A stretch of 64,000 nt of DNA from Wolbachia pipientis. GTDB taxonomy: Bacteria; Pseudomonadota; Alphaproteobacteria; Rickettsiales; Anaplasmataceae. This document shows, in pieces, positions 8,593 to 17,637 of this stretch; position 1 is the stretch's first letter, and each line of letters opens with the position of its first letter. The stretch lies in assembly GCA_023052945.1 (NCBI GenBank), contig CP095495.1:1054001-1118000 (forward strand). Direction: 5' to 3'. The notes under the pieces are model-generated. The model was not told where the DNA came from and ran no database searches. It was given only the letters and a program-made list of their open reading frames with translations. The position numbers and the translations under genes were made by a program.

Positions 8593-9471
8593 TTATTTTA
8601 CAAGTATTTGTTGTGGATGAAATGGTTGTTCTGCCATCGATTCCGTACCATATCTTGAACTTAGTAAACTTGAAGGGTTTTGCTCTTCAGAACGCTCTAT
8701 GTGCTGCTTTATATCACTAACGCACTGTTCTACAACATCACAAATTTTTCCATCAGCATTTTCTGCCAATAACTCATCAAATCTCTTCTCAACCTCTGCT
8801 CTCTCAGAGATATCCTTTGAAAGGTTACAATATTCCAAGATCTCATCTACCTGAAGTTTTTTTGCTAATAGGAAATCTTCTTGTTCTTGTTTTGCTAAAC
8901 TTTTTTTCCTATCAAGCAATGGTTCGAAATGCGCATAGCCTTTGTTTATTACATGCAAAACACTACTGTCGTCATAATTAACTTTATTGTACTCACCTGC
9001 ATTTTTTGAGCCTGAATTGTCTATTAATTGATGCAAAGACAGATCTTGGTTATCAACAGTCTGGTTCTCTATAACATGCAATTTTACATCATACTTCTCA
9101 CAAAGTATTCTGCCTTCAACTTCAGGATCACCCCACCTATCGTTACGCATAATGTTTGCTGTATAATCATCTATAGTTTCACTACGGTGCTGGCCATTAT
9201 TATCGTAACTGTTAGCAATAGAATGTACAAACCATTCTGGCGGATTCTTTTGCACAAATTCTTTACAGTCTTCTCGTAACTGCTCAACAGTAACTTCTAT
9301 CCCCTTTTGTTGCTCTAAACTTTGTCTGAACGAGTCAAAAAAGCAGCTTCCATTACCAATTGCTTGTCCTATATGGAAATTGTCAGGGTAAGAATTACTA
9401 TTTAAAGAAGTTACTTCACTCTCAACATTGTGAAAGTCACTTAGTGGCTTCTGCTCCTTAGCTGTAGTCAT
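8593..9471 (-). CDS. OTU-like cysteine protease (candidate deubiquitinase)
   Basis: 292 aa protein with an OTU-type fold. Residues 38-49 read IGNGSCFFDSF, with catalytic Cys candidate C43. A central W-G-D-P-E-V-E segment near residue 113 matches the OTU core, and YAHFEPLL near residue 181 supplies the candidate catalytic His. The Asp usually three residues before Cys (DGNC box) is Asn here. The rest is acidic and helical. No signal peptide is seen, so type IV secretion would be needed for host delivery. In the family such proteins cleave ubiquitin linkages; activity here is inferred. A terminator-like hairpin follows the gene. Confidence 0.75.
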   Translation of the reverse strand: MTTAKEQKPLSDFHNVESEVTSLNSNSYPDNFHIGQAIGNGSCFFDSFRQSLEQQKGIEVTVEQLREDCKEFVQKNPPEWFVHSIANSYDNNGQHRSETIDDYTANIMRNDRWGDPEVEGRILCEKYDVKLHVIENQTVDNQDLSLHQLIDNSGSKNAGEYNKVNYDDSSVLHVINKGYAHFEPLLDRKKSLAKQEQEDFLLAKKLQVDEILEYCNLSKDISERAEVEKRFDELLAENADGKICDVVEQCVSDIKQHIERSEEQNPSSLLSSRYGTESMAEQPFHPQQILVK

Positions 9472-9578
9472 GGTTTTACCTCAATTTAATATATATTACT
9501 ATACCAACAAAATTGTAACTAATTAAGTATAGCAGAAATTTTTAAATTATGCAATAATTATGGCTTTAAATAGCAAAT

Positions 9579-10673
9579 ATGAGCTTTAACTGCGGTATAG
9601 TTGGGTTACCAAACATAGGAAAATCAACCTTATTTAATGCACTTACAGAGTCAAGTGCAGCCGAAGCTGCAAATTATCCTTTCTGCACAATTGAGCCAAA
9701 TATAGGCAAGATTTTGATAAAAGATCAGCGTTTGAAACAAATCGCAGCAATTGCAGGCTCAGAGAAGATAATCTACAACCAATTAGAAGTTGTGGATATT
9801 GCAGGCCTGGTAAAGGGCGCAAGCAAGGGTGAAGGGCTCGGCAATAAATTTTTAAGCCATATCAGAGAAGTTGATGCTATCGTTCATCTGCTCAGGTGCT
9901 TTACGGATGACGATATTAGCCACGTACACAGTAAAATAGATCCAATATCAGATGCTGAAGTGGTAGAAGTGGAATTAATCCTAGCTGATATTGATAGCAT
10001 AGAAAAAAGGCTTCCTCAATTAGAAAAGAAAGCAAAGCAAGGTGATAAAGAGCTAAAGAGACAACTTGAATTAATGCAAGAGGTATTAGCTACTTTAAAA
10101 TTAGGTAAATCTGCAAGAAGTTTGAAGAATATCGATGGAGATGAGATGAAGTCGCTTCAATTGCTGACAACAAAGCCCGTTATGTACGTTTGCAATGTTG
10201 AAGATACAAATGTTATAACTGGCAATGAATTATCTAAAAAGGTAGAGAGAATGGCAAAAGAAAATAAAAGCAAATTTTGTTGCATTTCAGCAAAACTTGA
10301 AGCAGATATTGCAAACCTTGATAGCGAAGAGGAAAAACAGAGTTTCTTGTCAGAATTTGGCTTACAAGAATCAGGCCTTGATGGAGTAGCGCGTATTATA
10401 TATGAAGTGCTGAGTATGATAACTTTCTTTACTGTGGGCCCTCAAGAAGCACGGGCATGGCCAGTAAAAATAGGATCAACAGCTGATAAGGCAGCAGGTG
10501 TAATCCACACTGATTTTGAGAAAGGCTTTATAAAAGCAGAGACAATAAGCTTTGCAGACTACATAAAGTATGGAAGCGAATTAGCTTGCAAAGACGCAGG
10601 CAAAATCCGCTTCGAAGGCAGAGATTATATCGTGCAAGATGGCGATATAATGCACTTTAGGTTTAATGTGTAG
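9579..10673 (+). CDS. ychF: ribosome-binding ATPase YchF
   Basis: Obg-family P-loop ATPase that binds ribosomes. The protein is 364 aa, the usual length. P-loop GLPNIGKSTLFNAL at residues 8-21, switch segment NYPFCTIEPN, VVDIAGLVKGASKGEGLGNKFL (G3), a coiled-coil insertion rich in Glu/Lys, and a C-terminal TGS domain (FFTVGPQEARAW, AAGVIHTDFEKGF). The G4 position reads NVED rather than NKxD, the YchF signature that gives ATP preference. The ATG start is well placed and the frame intact. The gene stands alone. Confidence 0.95.
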   Translation: MSFNCGIVGLPNIGKSTLFNALTESSAAEAANYPFCTIEPNIGKILIKDQRLKQIAAIAGSEKIIYNQLEVVDIAGLVKGASKGEGLGNKFLSHIREVDAIVHLLRCFTDDDISHVHSKIDPISDAEVVEVELILADIDSIEKRLPQLEKKAKQGDKELKRQLELMQEVLATLKLGKSARSLKNIDGDEMKSLQLLTTKPVMYVCNVEDTNVITGNELSKKVERMAKENKSKFCCISAKLEADIANLDSEEEKQSFLSEFGLQESGLDGVARIIYEVLSMITFFTVGPQEARAWPVKIGSTADKAAGVIHTDFEKGFIKAETISFADYIKYGSELACKDAGKIRFEGRDYIVQDGDIMHFRFNV

Positions 10674-10761
10674 CTTTGGTTTTTTATCTAAGGCATTTTT
10701 TACTGTAGATTAATCATTTGATTATAGTATCATTTTAATTAAGCTTATGCTTGGAATATTT

Positions 10762-11955
10762 ATGAAGAGTATTTTATACTTTGTATTATTAGTTGTTGTA
10801 TTTGGATCACTGAGCCTATTTGCTGTAGAGCAATTTGAAGAAAAGAAAATTGAATCAGTTCAAAAAAACGAAAATGTAGGTGTAAGGAAGCAAGATAGCA
10901 CAAATCAAAAAGATGAGTTGAAAAGCAACGTCGATGCTAAACAAACACAAGAGGCTGAGAGCAAAAGAGTAGCCGATAAAGAGAAGCTGCGACACAACGA
11001 GAATAAAGCTTCTGTGGTTGGAAAAACTATAAGTGAAGGTGAAAGGATTGATAAAGATTTGCCAAATGACCAGCTAGAAGAAAGTACAGGCGAATTTGCT
11101 CGAAATTTACCAAATGTGGCCAATAAAGAAGTGAATAAAGATTTGAAACCAGAGCCTTTGCCTTTAAGTGCTGATTTAAATGAGAATACAACTGACCCGC
11201 AAAAAAATCTACAAGCTGATCAGAAGATTGATATAAAAGATAATGAACTTTCAAAAAGTGATGCGAGTCAATTATTAGAGGGAAAAAAAGAAAAAGTAGA
11301 GAATCAGTTTGAAGAAAAAAAAGTGAAAGAAACAAACAATAATTCTAAGGACCGCAATAGAGTAAAACCTATAACTAAAAAAGATGAAGAAGAGCAAAGT
11401 GGAAAGAAAAATTTACAAAAATGGACAAAGCTAAACAGAGAACCAATAAAAGAATGGGGTCATAAAGATATACAAAGCAAGTCAATATATAAACGACAAT
11501 ATGATAGCCTTAATGAGCATCTTCCTACAACTGTATTTATTGATGATTACAGTAAGCAATTTTTTTACTGTATTAAGAAAAATAACTTACCTTGCTTAAG
11601 AGGAATAATGAGTAAGCTAGAAAAAATTGGATTAACAACTCAAGAGATACTAAGGTTTAGAAATAAATTGGGTGATACTCCTCTCATTTATTCAGTTAAA
11701 CAAGGTGAGGTAGACATAGTGCGCTTTCTCTTATTACAAGGCGCTGATCTTAGAGTAGTTAATAATAATTTTCAATCCCCAATTGATATAGCAATCGAAA
11801 AAAAGCAGATCAATATAATAAATGCGATTGCCGAAATGATGCCACACCTTTTGGAGGATAGAAAAATAGACAATAAAGAAAGCTCAGCAATGTACGATTG
11901 GGCTGTGAAAACGAAAGAAAACAATGAGTTGCAGTGCGATAAGCAAGATGATTAG
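10762..11955 (+). CDS. ankyrin-repeat protein with N-terminal signal/anchor
   Basis: The N-terminus (MKSILYFVLLVVVFGSLSLF) is a signal peptide or membrane anchor. An upstream ATG at 10747 would add five residues; 10762 is preferred because of the Lys plus hydrophobic stretch and a TTGGA upstream. A long Lys/Glu-rich, low-complexity, probably coiled-coil or disordered region follows. Near the C-terminus two ankyrin repeats are visible (NKLGDTPLIYSVKQGEVDIV and FQSPIDIAIEKKQ). The stop overlaps the start of the pentapeptide-repeat gene, so translation is probably coupled. The likely location is the cell envelope or export; function is unknown. Confidence 0.75.
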   Translation: MKSILYFVLLVVVFGSLSLFAVEQFEEKKIESVQKNENVGVRKQDSTNQKDELKSNVDAKQTQEAESKRVADKEKLRHNENKASVVGKTISEGERIDKDLPNDQLEESTGEFARNLPNVANKEVNKDLKPEPLPLSADLNENTTDPQKNLQADQKIDIKDNELSKSDASQLLEGKKEKVENQFEEKKVKETNNNSKDRNRVKPITKKDEEEQSGKKNLQKWTKLNREPIKEWGHKDIQSKSIYKRQYDSLNEHLPTTVFIDDYSKQFFYCIKKNNLPCLRGIMSKLEKIGLTTQEILRFRNKLGDTPLIYSVKQGEVDIVRFLLLQGADLRVVNNNFQSPIDIAIEKKQINIINAIAEMMPHLLEDRKIDNKESSAMYDWAVKTKENNELQCDKQDD

Positions 11956-13753
11956 ATTTTTGATATTAATTTTAGTTGGTCATTTATGTTATGGAAACGA
12001 AACAAATGATGAAAAAAATCAGATTAGTGATTTTTTAAACGCTCTGCATGATGTAAAATACGTATCTTACAGTAAAAAAGACTTTACTGAATTTTTGGTG
12101 CAGTGCCACAAAGATGGCGTGCCAGAAGATTTTAAGAAAGGTTTTGGTTCTAACTTAAATGGAGCTAATTTTAGCCAATTGTACCTAAGTGGATCTGTTT
12201 TTGATGGAGTAAGTCTGATTGGTGCTGATTTTTCTAATACTGATTTATCCGACGTGTCTTTCATTGATGTTGATTTACGTGGTGCTAATTTCTCCAATGC
12301 TAATTTACATGGCATTAAAATAAAAGGTACAAATTTGAGTTTTACAAAATTTGTTTCTGCAAACTTAACAGATATCGTATTTGATCAGTCTAATGTTAGT
12401 TATGCTGATTTTATCAATTCCGATCTTAAAAAAGTGAGTATGCACAACGTAATTGGTTTGCATACTAATTTCTCGAATGTGAAAATGAGTCTCTCCAACT
12501 TATCAAACTCGAATGTTAGCTACGTAAATTTTAATGATAGTGAAATAAACGATACTGTTATGCAGAAAAATAACCTTGATAATGCAAGTTTCTTTGGAGT
12601 GGATGCATATAAATTAAAGATACAATTTTCTTCATTAAAAAATGCTAACATATATGGTGCAGAGTTAAAAGAATCAGACTTTACAGGTAGCAATCTTTCC
12701 GATGCCTGCCTTAATTCTTCTATCATAATTAACAGTAACTTCGACGAAGCTAATTTAAGCAACACACAAATTTCCTATGTGAGTGACGATAATTCAAGTT
12801 TTGTTCAATCTATACTAAATGGTTCCAAGATAAGACATGTATATGTTTCTGAAGCAAGTCTTCAGGATGCTGATTTATCCAATATTGATTTTAGTTTTAG
12901 TGAACTGCATCAAGTTAATGTCTCTAATGCTGATATTTGTCACGGAAAGTTTCATAATACTAAAGTTGCGAATTCTAACATGAATGGCTCATTTTTTGAC
13001 CATTCACTATTTACCTCTGCAAAGATAGAAGATTCAGACCTTTCTACAACTTCAATGTATAAGATAAAAATCCAAGACTCTCAAGTTTATAACAGTACAC
13101 TTTCTCACCATAATATTGATTCCAGTGAAATAGAAAATTCAACATTCTTTAATTTATTAGCTGATAATTCGAGCTGGTCCAATTTAAAAGTAACTAATTC
13201 AAATTTTATTGAAAGCGATTTCAGATCTTCTTTGCTTCACGCTAATGCTTTTAGGAAAACTAGCTTTTTTCTTAGCAATTTGAGCAATTCAACAATTAGT
13301 GATGTGTCTTTTCACTCTTCAAGCATATATAAAAGTTCAGTTGCTGATGCTCATTTAACAGATTGCAAGTTTGATAATTCAATTTTGATTGACAATCAAG
13401 GGCAGAAAAAACTTGCAGGGTTAGAAGATGCTATAACTTCAATTGGAGATTTGCAAGAGAAAATATCACAGGGTGAAAAATTTGATGTAAATTATTCTTA
13501 CTTTGAATTTAAGAGTATGGATTTAGAAAATGCTGATTTTTCTAATTCAACGTTGAGTAGGGCAAAGTTTGTAAACGTTAATTTGAATAAGGCAAATTTT
13601 GAAAAGACCGATTTGCGCTATACTGTCTTTGATAACTCTTCTCTCATTGGCACCAACTTATCAAATTCTAATTTAGAAGGTTCTAGCTTTTTAAACTCTG
13701 ATCAAAAAAGCGCCATGTTAAAAAATGCAAAGAAAAATGACCGTAAAAAGTGA
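11951..13753 (+). CDS. pentapeptide-repeat protein, exported
   Basis: About 600 aa protein with a hydrophobic N-terminus (MIRFLILILVGHLCYG) acting as a likely signal peptide. ATG 11951 overlaps the ankyrin stop; an upstream ATG at 11924 is possible but would spoil the signal peptide. Most of the body is A(D/N)LSN-type pentapeptide repeats (GANFSQ, ADFSNTDLSD, GANFSNANLHG), which fold as a right-handed quadrilateral beta helix. Repeats are degenerate and Ser/Asn-rich in the middle, with a non-repeat linker near residues 490-520. The end overlaps the gmk start by 29 bp. The role is unknown, perhaps surface or periplasmic. Confidence 0.8.
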   Translation: MRFLILILVGHLCYGNETNDEKNQISDFLNALHDVKYVSYSKKDFTEFLVQCHKDGVPEDFKKGFGSNLNGANFSQLYLSGSVFDGVSLIGADFSNTDLSDVSFIDVDLRGANFSNANLHGIKIKGTNLSFTKFVSANLTDIVFDQSNVSYADFINSDLKKVSMHNVIGLHTNFSNVKMSLSNLSNSNVSYVNFNDSEINDTVMQKNNLDNASFFGVDAYKLKIQFSSLKNANIYGAELKESDFTGSNLSDACLNSSIIINSNFDEANLSNTQISYVSDDNSSFVQSILNGSKIRHVYVSEASLQDADLSNIDFSFSELHQVNVSNADICHGKFHNTKVANSNMNGSFFDHSLFTSAKIEDSDLSTTSMYKIKIQDSQVYNSTLSHHNIDSSEIENSTFFNLLADNSSWSNLKVTNSNFIESDFRSSLLHANAFRKTSFFLSNLSNSTISDVSFHSSSIYKSSVADAHLTDCKFDNSILIDNQGQKKLAGLEDAITSIGDLQEKISQGEKFDVNYSYFEFKSMDLENADFSNSTLSRAKFVNVNLNKANFEKTDLRYTVFDNSSLIGTNLSNSNLEGSSFLNSDQKSAMLKNAKKNDRKK

Positions 13754-14345
13754 GGGCGTATTATTGGTTCTATCCTCCCCTTCTGGAGCTGGAAAAACTA
13801 CTATATCAGCAAAATTACTTGAGCGATCAACTAATTTAGTTAGGTCTGTTTCTATGACTACGCGCAGGCCTCGCTCCGGCGAAATAAATGGAAAAGACTA
13901 TTTTTTCGTTACCGAAGAAAAATTTCACGAGTTATGCGAAGCTGGTCAGATGCTTGAATACGCCAAAGTTTTTGAGAATTTTTATGGTATACCAAAAGAT
14001 TTTATAGAGCAAAACTTAAGCAGTGGAATAAGCGTTTTACTAAGCATAGACTGGCAAGGAGCATTTCACTTATTCAAGCTCATGAGAAAAAAAGTTGTGA
14101 GTGTTTTTATACTTCCCCCTTCAATGGAAGAGCTTAGGTTGCGTTTGCAAAAGCGTAATAGTGATGATGCAAGCGAAATAGAGCACAGATTAGCCGAAGC
14201 TCAAAAAGAGATAAGCAAACGTGATAAATATGATTATGTAATAATCAATGATGATATTGATAAAAGTGTAGAAGAGATAAGCTCCATACTAAATAAAGAA
14301 AGACTTAAAAAACTAAAAGAAAAACCAAGTCTGGAAGATTTATAA
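13725..14345 (+). CDS. gmk: guanylate kinase
   Basis: Phosphorylates GMP to GDP using ATP, needed for GTP and dGTP supply downstream of guaA. Length 206 aa is normal. P-loop LSSPSGAGKTT near residues 16-26, GMP-binding segment SVSMTTRRPRSGEINGKDYFFV, and lid region LRLRLQKRNSDDASEIEHRLAEA. An internal ATG at 13737 is an alternative start. The 5' end overlaps the pentapeptide-repeat gene, so expression may depend on the ankyrin-pentapeptide transcript, an odd partnership for an essential gene. Confidence 0.93.
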   Translation: MQRKMTVKSEGVLLVLSSPSGAGKTTISAKLLERSTNLVRSVSMTTRRPRSGEINGKDYFFVTEEKFHELCEAGQMLEYAKVFENFYGIPKDFIEQNLSSGISVLLSIDWQGAFHLFKLMRKKVVSVFILPPSMEELRLRLQKRNSDDASEIEHRLAEAQKEISKRDKYDYVIINDDIDKSVEEISSILNKERLKKLKEKPSLEDL

Positions 14346-14358
14346 AAGCATCGATCTG

Positions 14359-14426
14359 CAGCTATAGTTTCTTATCCTATAGCTATACCGCCGCAAACCG
14401 TCATACCGCCGCGGTATCTCAGCATA
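14359..14426. repeat. partial palindromic element, IS5 target
   Basis: Contains GCTATAG, CGTCATACCGCCGCGGTA and TCTCAGCATA. IS5 copy 2 begins immediately after it. The matching half (TAGATTCCGCTAACGAGTAG) continues on the other side of the IS at 15382, so the IS landed inside one palindromic unit. Confidence 0.6.
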
Positions 14427-15381
14427 AGACCTGCTGAAAAAGGTGATTGAAAAAATGATGTGAGAGAGGTAGAAGAAGAATAAGCAGATCAAGTAAGGGA
14501 AAAAAATGAGCTTTAGTTACTATAATATAAAAAAACACCCAAGAAACTTTCGTAATATAACAGGTTTAACTATAGAGGAGTTCGAAAAAGTAGTGGAAAA
14601 AGTGAGGTCTGGATGGGAAAAACAGAAAAAGTGTCATGGTAGAAGATCAAAACTACCAACTCTGGAAGATAAGTTGTTTTGCGTAATTTTGTACTATCGC
14701 ACTTACATAACACATAGATTTTTAGGATGCCTATTCAATGTACACAACGCAAATGTATGTAGGTTACTTAAGAGAATAGAGCCATTACTCGCCAAAAAAG
14801 TGACTATAACAAAAGATAGAAGTATGACGCCAGAAAAAATACTGAAGATTTTGGCTGATGTTACAGAACAGCAAATACAGAGACCAGAAGATAGTAAAAA
14901 ACGGAAGAAATCATATTCAGGAAAAAAAGAACCAACACTATGAAAACTGAGATTATTATCGAAGAAGGAGGAAGAATTTTATCAGTGTCAAAGTCATACC
15001 GTGGTAGAATTAGTGATTTCCGCATAAGGAAACAAGAAAAATATTTACCACTTGATAGCATAAAACATGCCGATTCTGGATATCAAGGTTAGCAAAAATT
15101 GCAAAGCAATGTTATAATTCCATATAAAAAGTATCGTAAAAAGCCATTAACTCCAGAGCATAATAGAAGATTAGCATCATTTAGAATGAGAGTAGAAAAC
15201 AAGATCCGAGAGATAAAGATATTTAAGATTATGTCGAATGTTTATCGCAATTTTCAGAAAAAATATAACCTGAGGTTCAATATTATTGCTGGTATTGTAA
15301 ATCTTAAGCACGCCTTTTAGTTAACCTTGATTTTAGTCACCCTCCTTTCCTTTTTTTTATCGCTTGATTCGCAGCAGGTCT
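14427..15381 (+). mobile_element. IS5-type element copy 2 (defective)
   Basis: Length is 955 bp, ends AGACCTGCTG and CAGCAGGTCT, target duplication ATA on both sides. The transposase tract is A7 and there is one extra nonsense codon. Confidence 0.9.
14506..15320 (+). pseudogene. IS5-type transposase, frameshifted and interrupted
   Basis: Same protein as copy 1, but an A7 tract at 14922-14928 splits it into a 145-codon first ORF ending KKEPTL and a second ORF starting at the ATG of an overlapping ATGA (14940). A Trp codon in the GYQGW segment is changed to TAG at 15090-15092, cutting the second ORF. Unlike the A7 split alone, this nonsense codon makes the copy dead unless suppressed. Confidence 0.85.
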
Positions 15382-15480
15382 ATAGATTCCGCTAACGAGT
15401 AGCGGAATGACGGTTTTTCAAATTGTCGTAAGTCAGTTTAGCTATATTTTAGCCAATAGCACGTTTCGCAGTTTAGCTAT
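15382..15480. repeat. palindromic element half and flank
   Basis: Continues the repeat interrupted by IS5 copy 2: TAGATTCCGCTAACGAGTAG, CGGAATGACGG, AAATTGTCGTAAGTCAGTTT and AGCTATA. From 15481 to 15696 no gene is seen; an AT-rich stretch probably holds the promoter of the ankyrin gene. Confidence 0.6.
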
Positions 15481-15696
15481 ATTTATTATTTTTTAAGATT
15501 AAATGGTTAAAATAGTAGACAACTGTTCAAGTGAGGTTTAACTATGACGGCAAACTTTCTTACAGAAATTAATTTTCTGCCTTTCCACCTATATTTCGAT
15601 CACATATACAACGTTTAGCTCAAATTAAAAGTCAAACTTCTTGGTTGTTAGTTTAGTGCTGACAACTTAAATAGCTTTTAATATTGAGGTTTTAGT

Positions 15697-17637
15697 ATGA
15701 GTATAGATCTAAGTGCACTAGCTACTAATGCAAAAAAATTAGATGAATACATAGATAAAAATGAAAAGCAAGAGCGGGGTAGAAAAGACGAACAATTGTA
15801 TGGCATTATAGAGAGAAAGGTAAAAAAAGAAGAACACAAGCGTGAAAAACCAAGAGGTCAAGATGGAACCCTCAAGAAGTGTAAAAGGTTATTCAAGGAA
15901 GGTGCTAGTCCTGAAGTATTAACTAAATTAGAAGAATCACTTAGAGGACAAGAAAAATATTATAGGTACTATGTCCAATGCTTCCTTCCAGTGCTAGATG
16001 AAGTAATAGAACGATCGAAAAAAACACCAAATGAAACAAAGGAGCAAGTAAAGCAAGCAATTTCAGAAATTACTTATAATAGCAAATATTGTTTTACCCA
16101 CAACCAAAATGATCGTAGGAATAGTGAAGATAGTGAAGCAGAAAGTGGCTACGGTAGCGATATTGAAGATGATCATAAAGTAGAAATAAGCAACGAAATA
16201 ACAAATAGCAATGCTCTATTACTAAAAGCGATCAAAAATGGAAATAACAGGAAATTTAAAAAATATCTAAAAGATTGTACGGATATTAGCAGCATAAAAG
16301 ATGAAAAAGGAAATAATATTTTACACCTCATTGCGTCGCTCAAAAAGAAACAGAAATGCAAGTTTCTGGGTACCCTAATAAAAACGGTCACCAAGGAGGA
16401 TCTAGCACAACTCATTAATAGTGAAAATCAGGACGCTTTTCAGGTAGCACTAATTAACAAGATAACAAAAGAAAAACATGAGTCTCATACGATCCAAAAT
16501 AATGATAACACACTTAAGTTTCTTACAAAATTGTTAGAGCATGGAGCCAGCTCTGATAATTTAGGATTATCTACAGAAGAATTACAGGAGTTAAGCGAAA
16601 AACAAAAAATATATTATCTTAACTTCTTAGAAAAATTGGTAAAGTTAGTAAAGAAGTCTAAATTAGAACCAGAAATAAAAACCAATATAGAAATAAAAAT
16701 TAAAGAAATTATACCACGTACCATAAATACTCCAGATAGTAATTTATTACATTCAGCAATTAAAGATAATGATAAAGAACTTTTTGGAGAGTTATTGCAA
16801 AAAGGGGCAGATATTAGCCTTGAAGGTACAAAGGAAAATAATGCCTTACATCACATTGCTTTACTTAAAGGAGAATATAAAATCAAATATTTGAAGTTAA
16901 TATTAGATTTCGAAAAAAAAGGAATAATATCTTCAGAAAAATTGCATAAGGCTATAAACGCCAAAAATGAAGATGATAAATATCCAGCGCAAATTGCTTT
17001 AATCAGACAAACAGAGAAGATACCTAGTAAGTTAAAAGACTTTTCTAGGCGAGTTAGATCAAGGCCTACAAAACATTATTACACTGCTAAATTTTGTGCA
17101 GAACTGTTACAAAATTGTGCTGAAAATAAAAGTGACCATATAACAATACCTAAAGAGCATCGTAAGCAAAAATATTATCAGACTATAAAAAGAATCAAAG
17201 ATATAACAGGTGTTAGCCCTGACCAGGAAACACAAGAAGAGCTTGAAGAGCGTTTTTCTAAGAAAAATGCTCATAAGAATATAAACCTCCCAGTAGGGTG
17301 GATACTTGGAGGTTTAATTTTTGCAACAGTATTTTGTGCTTTAGCAGGAAACATGATAGCTGCAGCTGCTTTATCGGTTACCATAGCGGTTTGTGCAATG
17401 TGTTACCCTGTTTACTTAAAATTGGAGAATGCTCTTAATGCCAGGAACTCGAAAACGCAAAAGTCATCAGATCAACCAGAAAATACTGAAAGCTCTCCTA
17501 GTTCTGAAAATGCCAAGAACTCGAAAACACAAGAGTCATCAAGTCAATCAGAATATACAGAAAACCCAGCTACTAAAATGAGCGATGTATCAATATTACG
17601 TCAATTCATGAATAAGCTAGTAGGGAATGTTCTATAG
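15697..17637 (+). CDS. ankyrin-repeat protein with C-terminal membrane hairpin
   Basis: 646 aa protein with a charged N-terminal helical region (residues 1-130) and degenerate ankyrin repeats in two blocks (near residues 168-225, NALLLKAIKNGNNRKFKKYL, and 345-400, NLLHSAIKDNDKELFGELLQ). Two adjacent hydrophobic helices lie near residues 533-573 (GWILGGLIFATVFCALAGN and MIAAAALSVTIAVCAMCYP). The Ser-rich tail has an 18-residue tandem repeat (NARNSKTQKSSDQ-type). ATG 15697 follows TTGAGG. The stop TAG is the last codon before an IS481 element that lacks a matching target duplication, so the true C-terminus may have been altered. Probably an effector-like or envelope protein. Confidence 0.8.
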   Translation: MSIDLSALATNAKKLDEYIDKNEKQERGRKDEQLYGIIERKVKKEEHKREKPRGQDGTLKKCKRLFKEGASPEVLTKLEESLRGQEKYYRYYVQCFLPVLDEVIERSKKTPNETKEQVKQAISEITYNSKYCFTHNQNDRRNSEDSEAESGYGSDIEDDHKVEISNEITNSNALLLKAIKNGNNRKFKKYLKDCTDISSIKDEKGNNILHLIASLKKKQKCKFLGTLIKTVTKEDLAQLINSENQDAFQVALINKITKEKHESHTIQNNDNTLKFLTKLLEHGASSDNLGLSTEELQELSEKQKIYYLNFLEKLVKLVKKSKLEPEIKTNIEIKIKEIIPRTINTPDSNLLHSAIKDNDKELFGELLQKGADISLEGTKENNALHHIALLKGEYKIKYLKLILDFEKKGIISSEKLHKAINAKNEDDKYPAQIALIRQTEKIPSKLKDFSRRVRSRPTKHYYTAKFCAELLQNCAENKSDHITIPKEHRKQKYYQTIKRIKDITGVSPDQETQEELEERFSKKNAHKNINLPVGWILGGLIFATVFCALAGNMIAAAALSVTIAVCAMCYPVYLKLENALNARNSKTQKSSDQPENTESSPSSENAKNSKTQESSSQSEYTENPATKMSDVSILRQFMNKLVGNVL

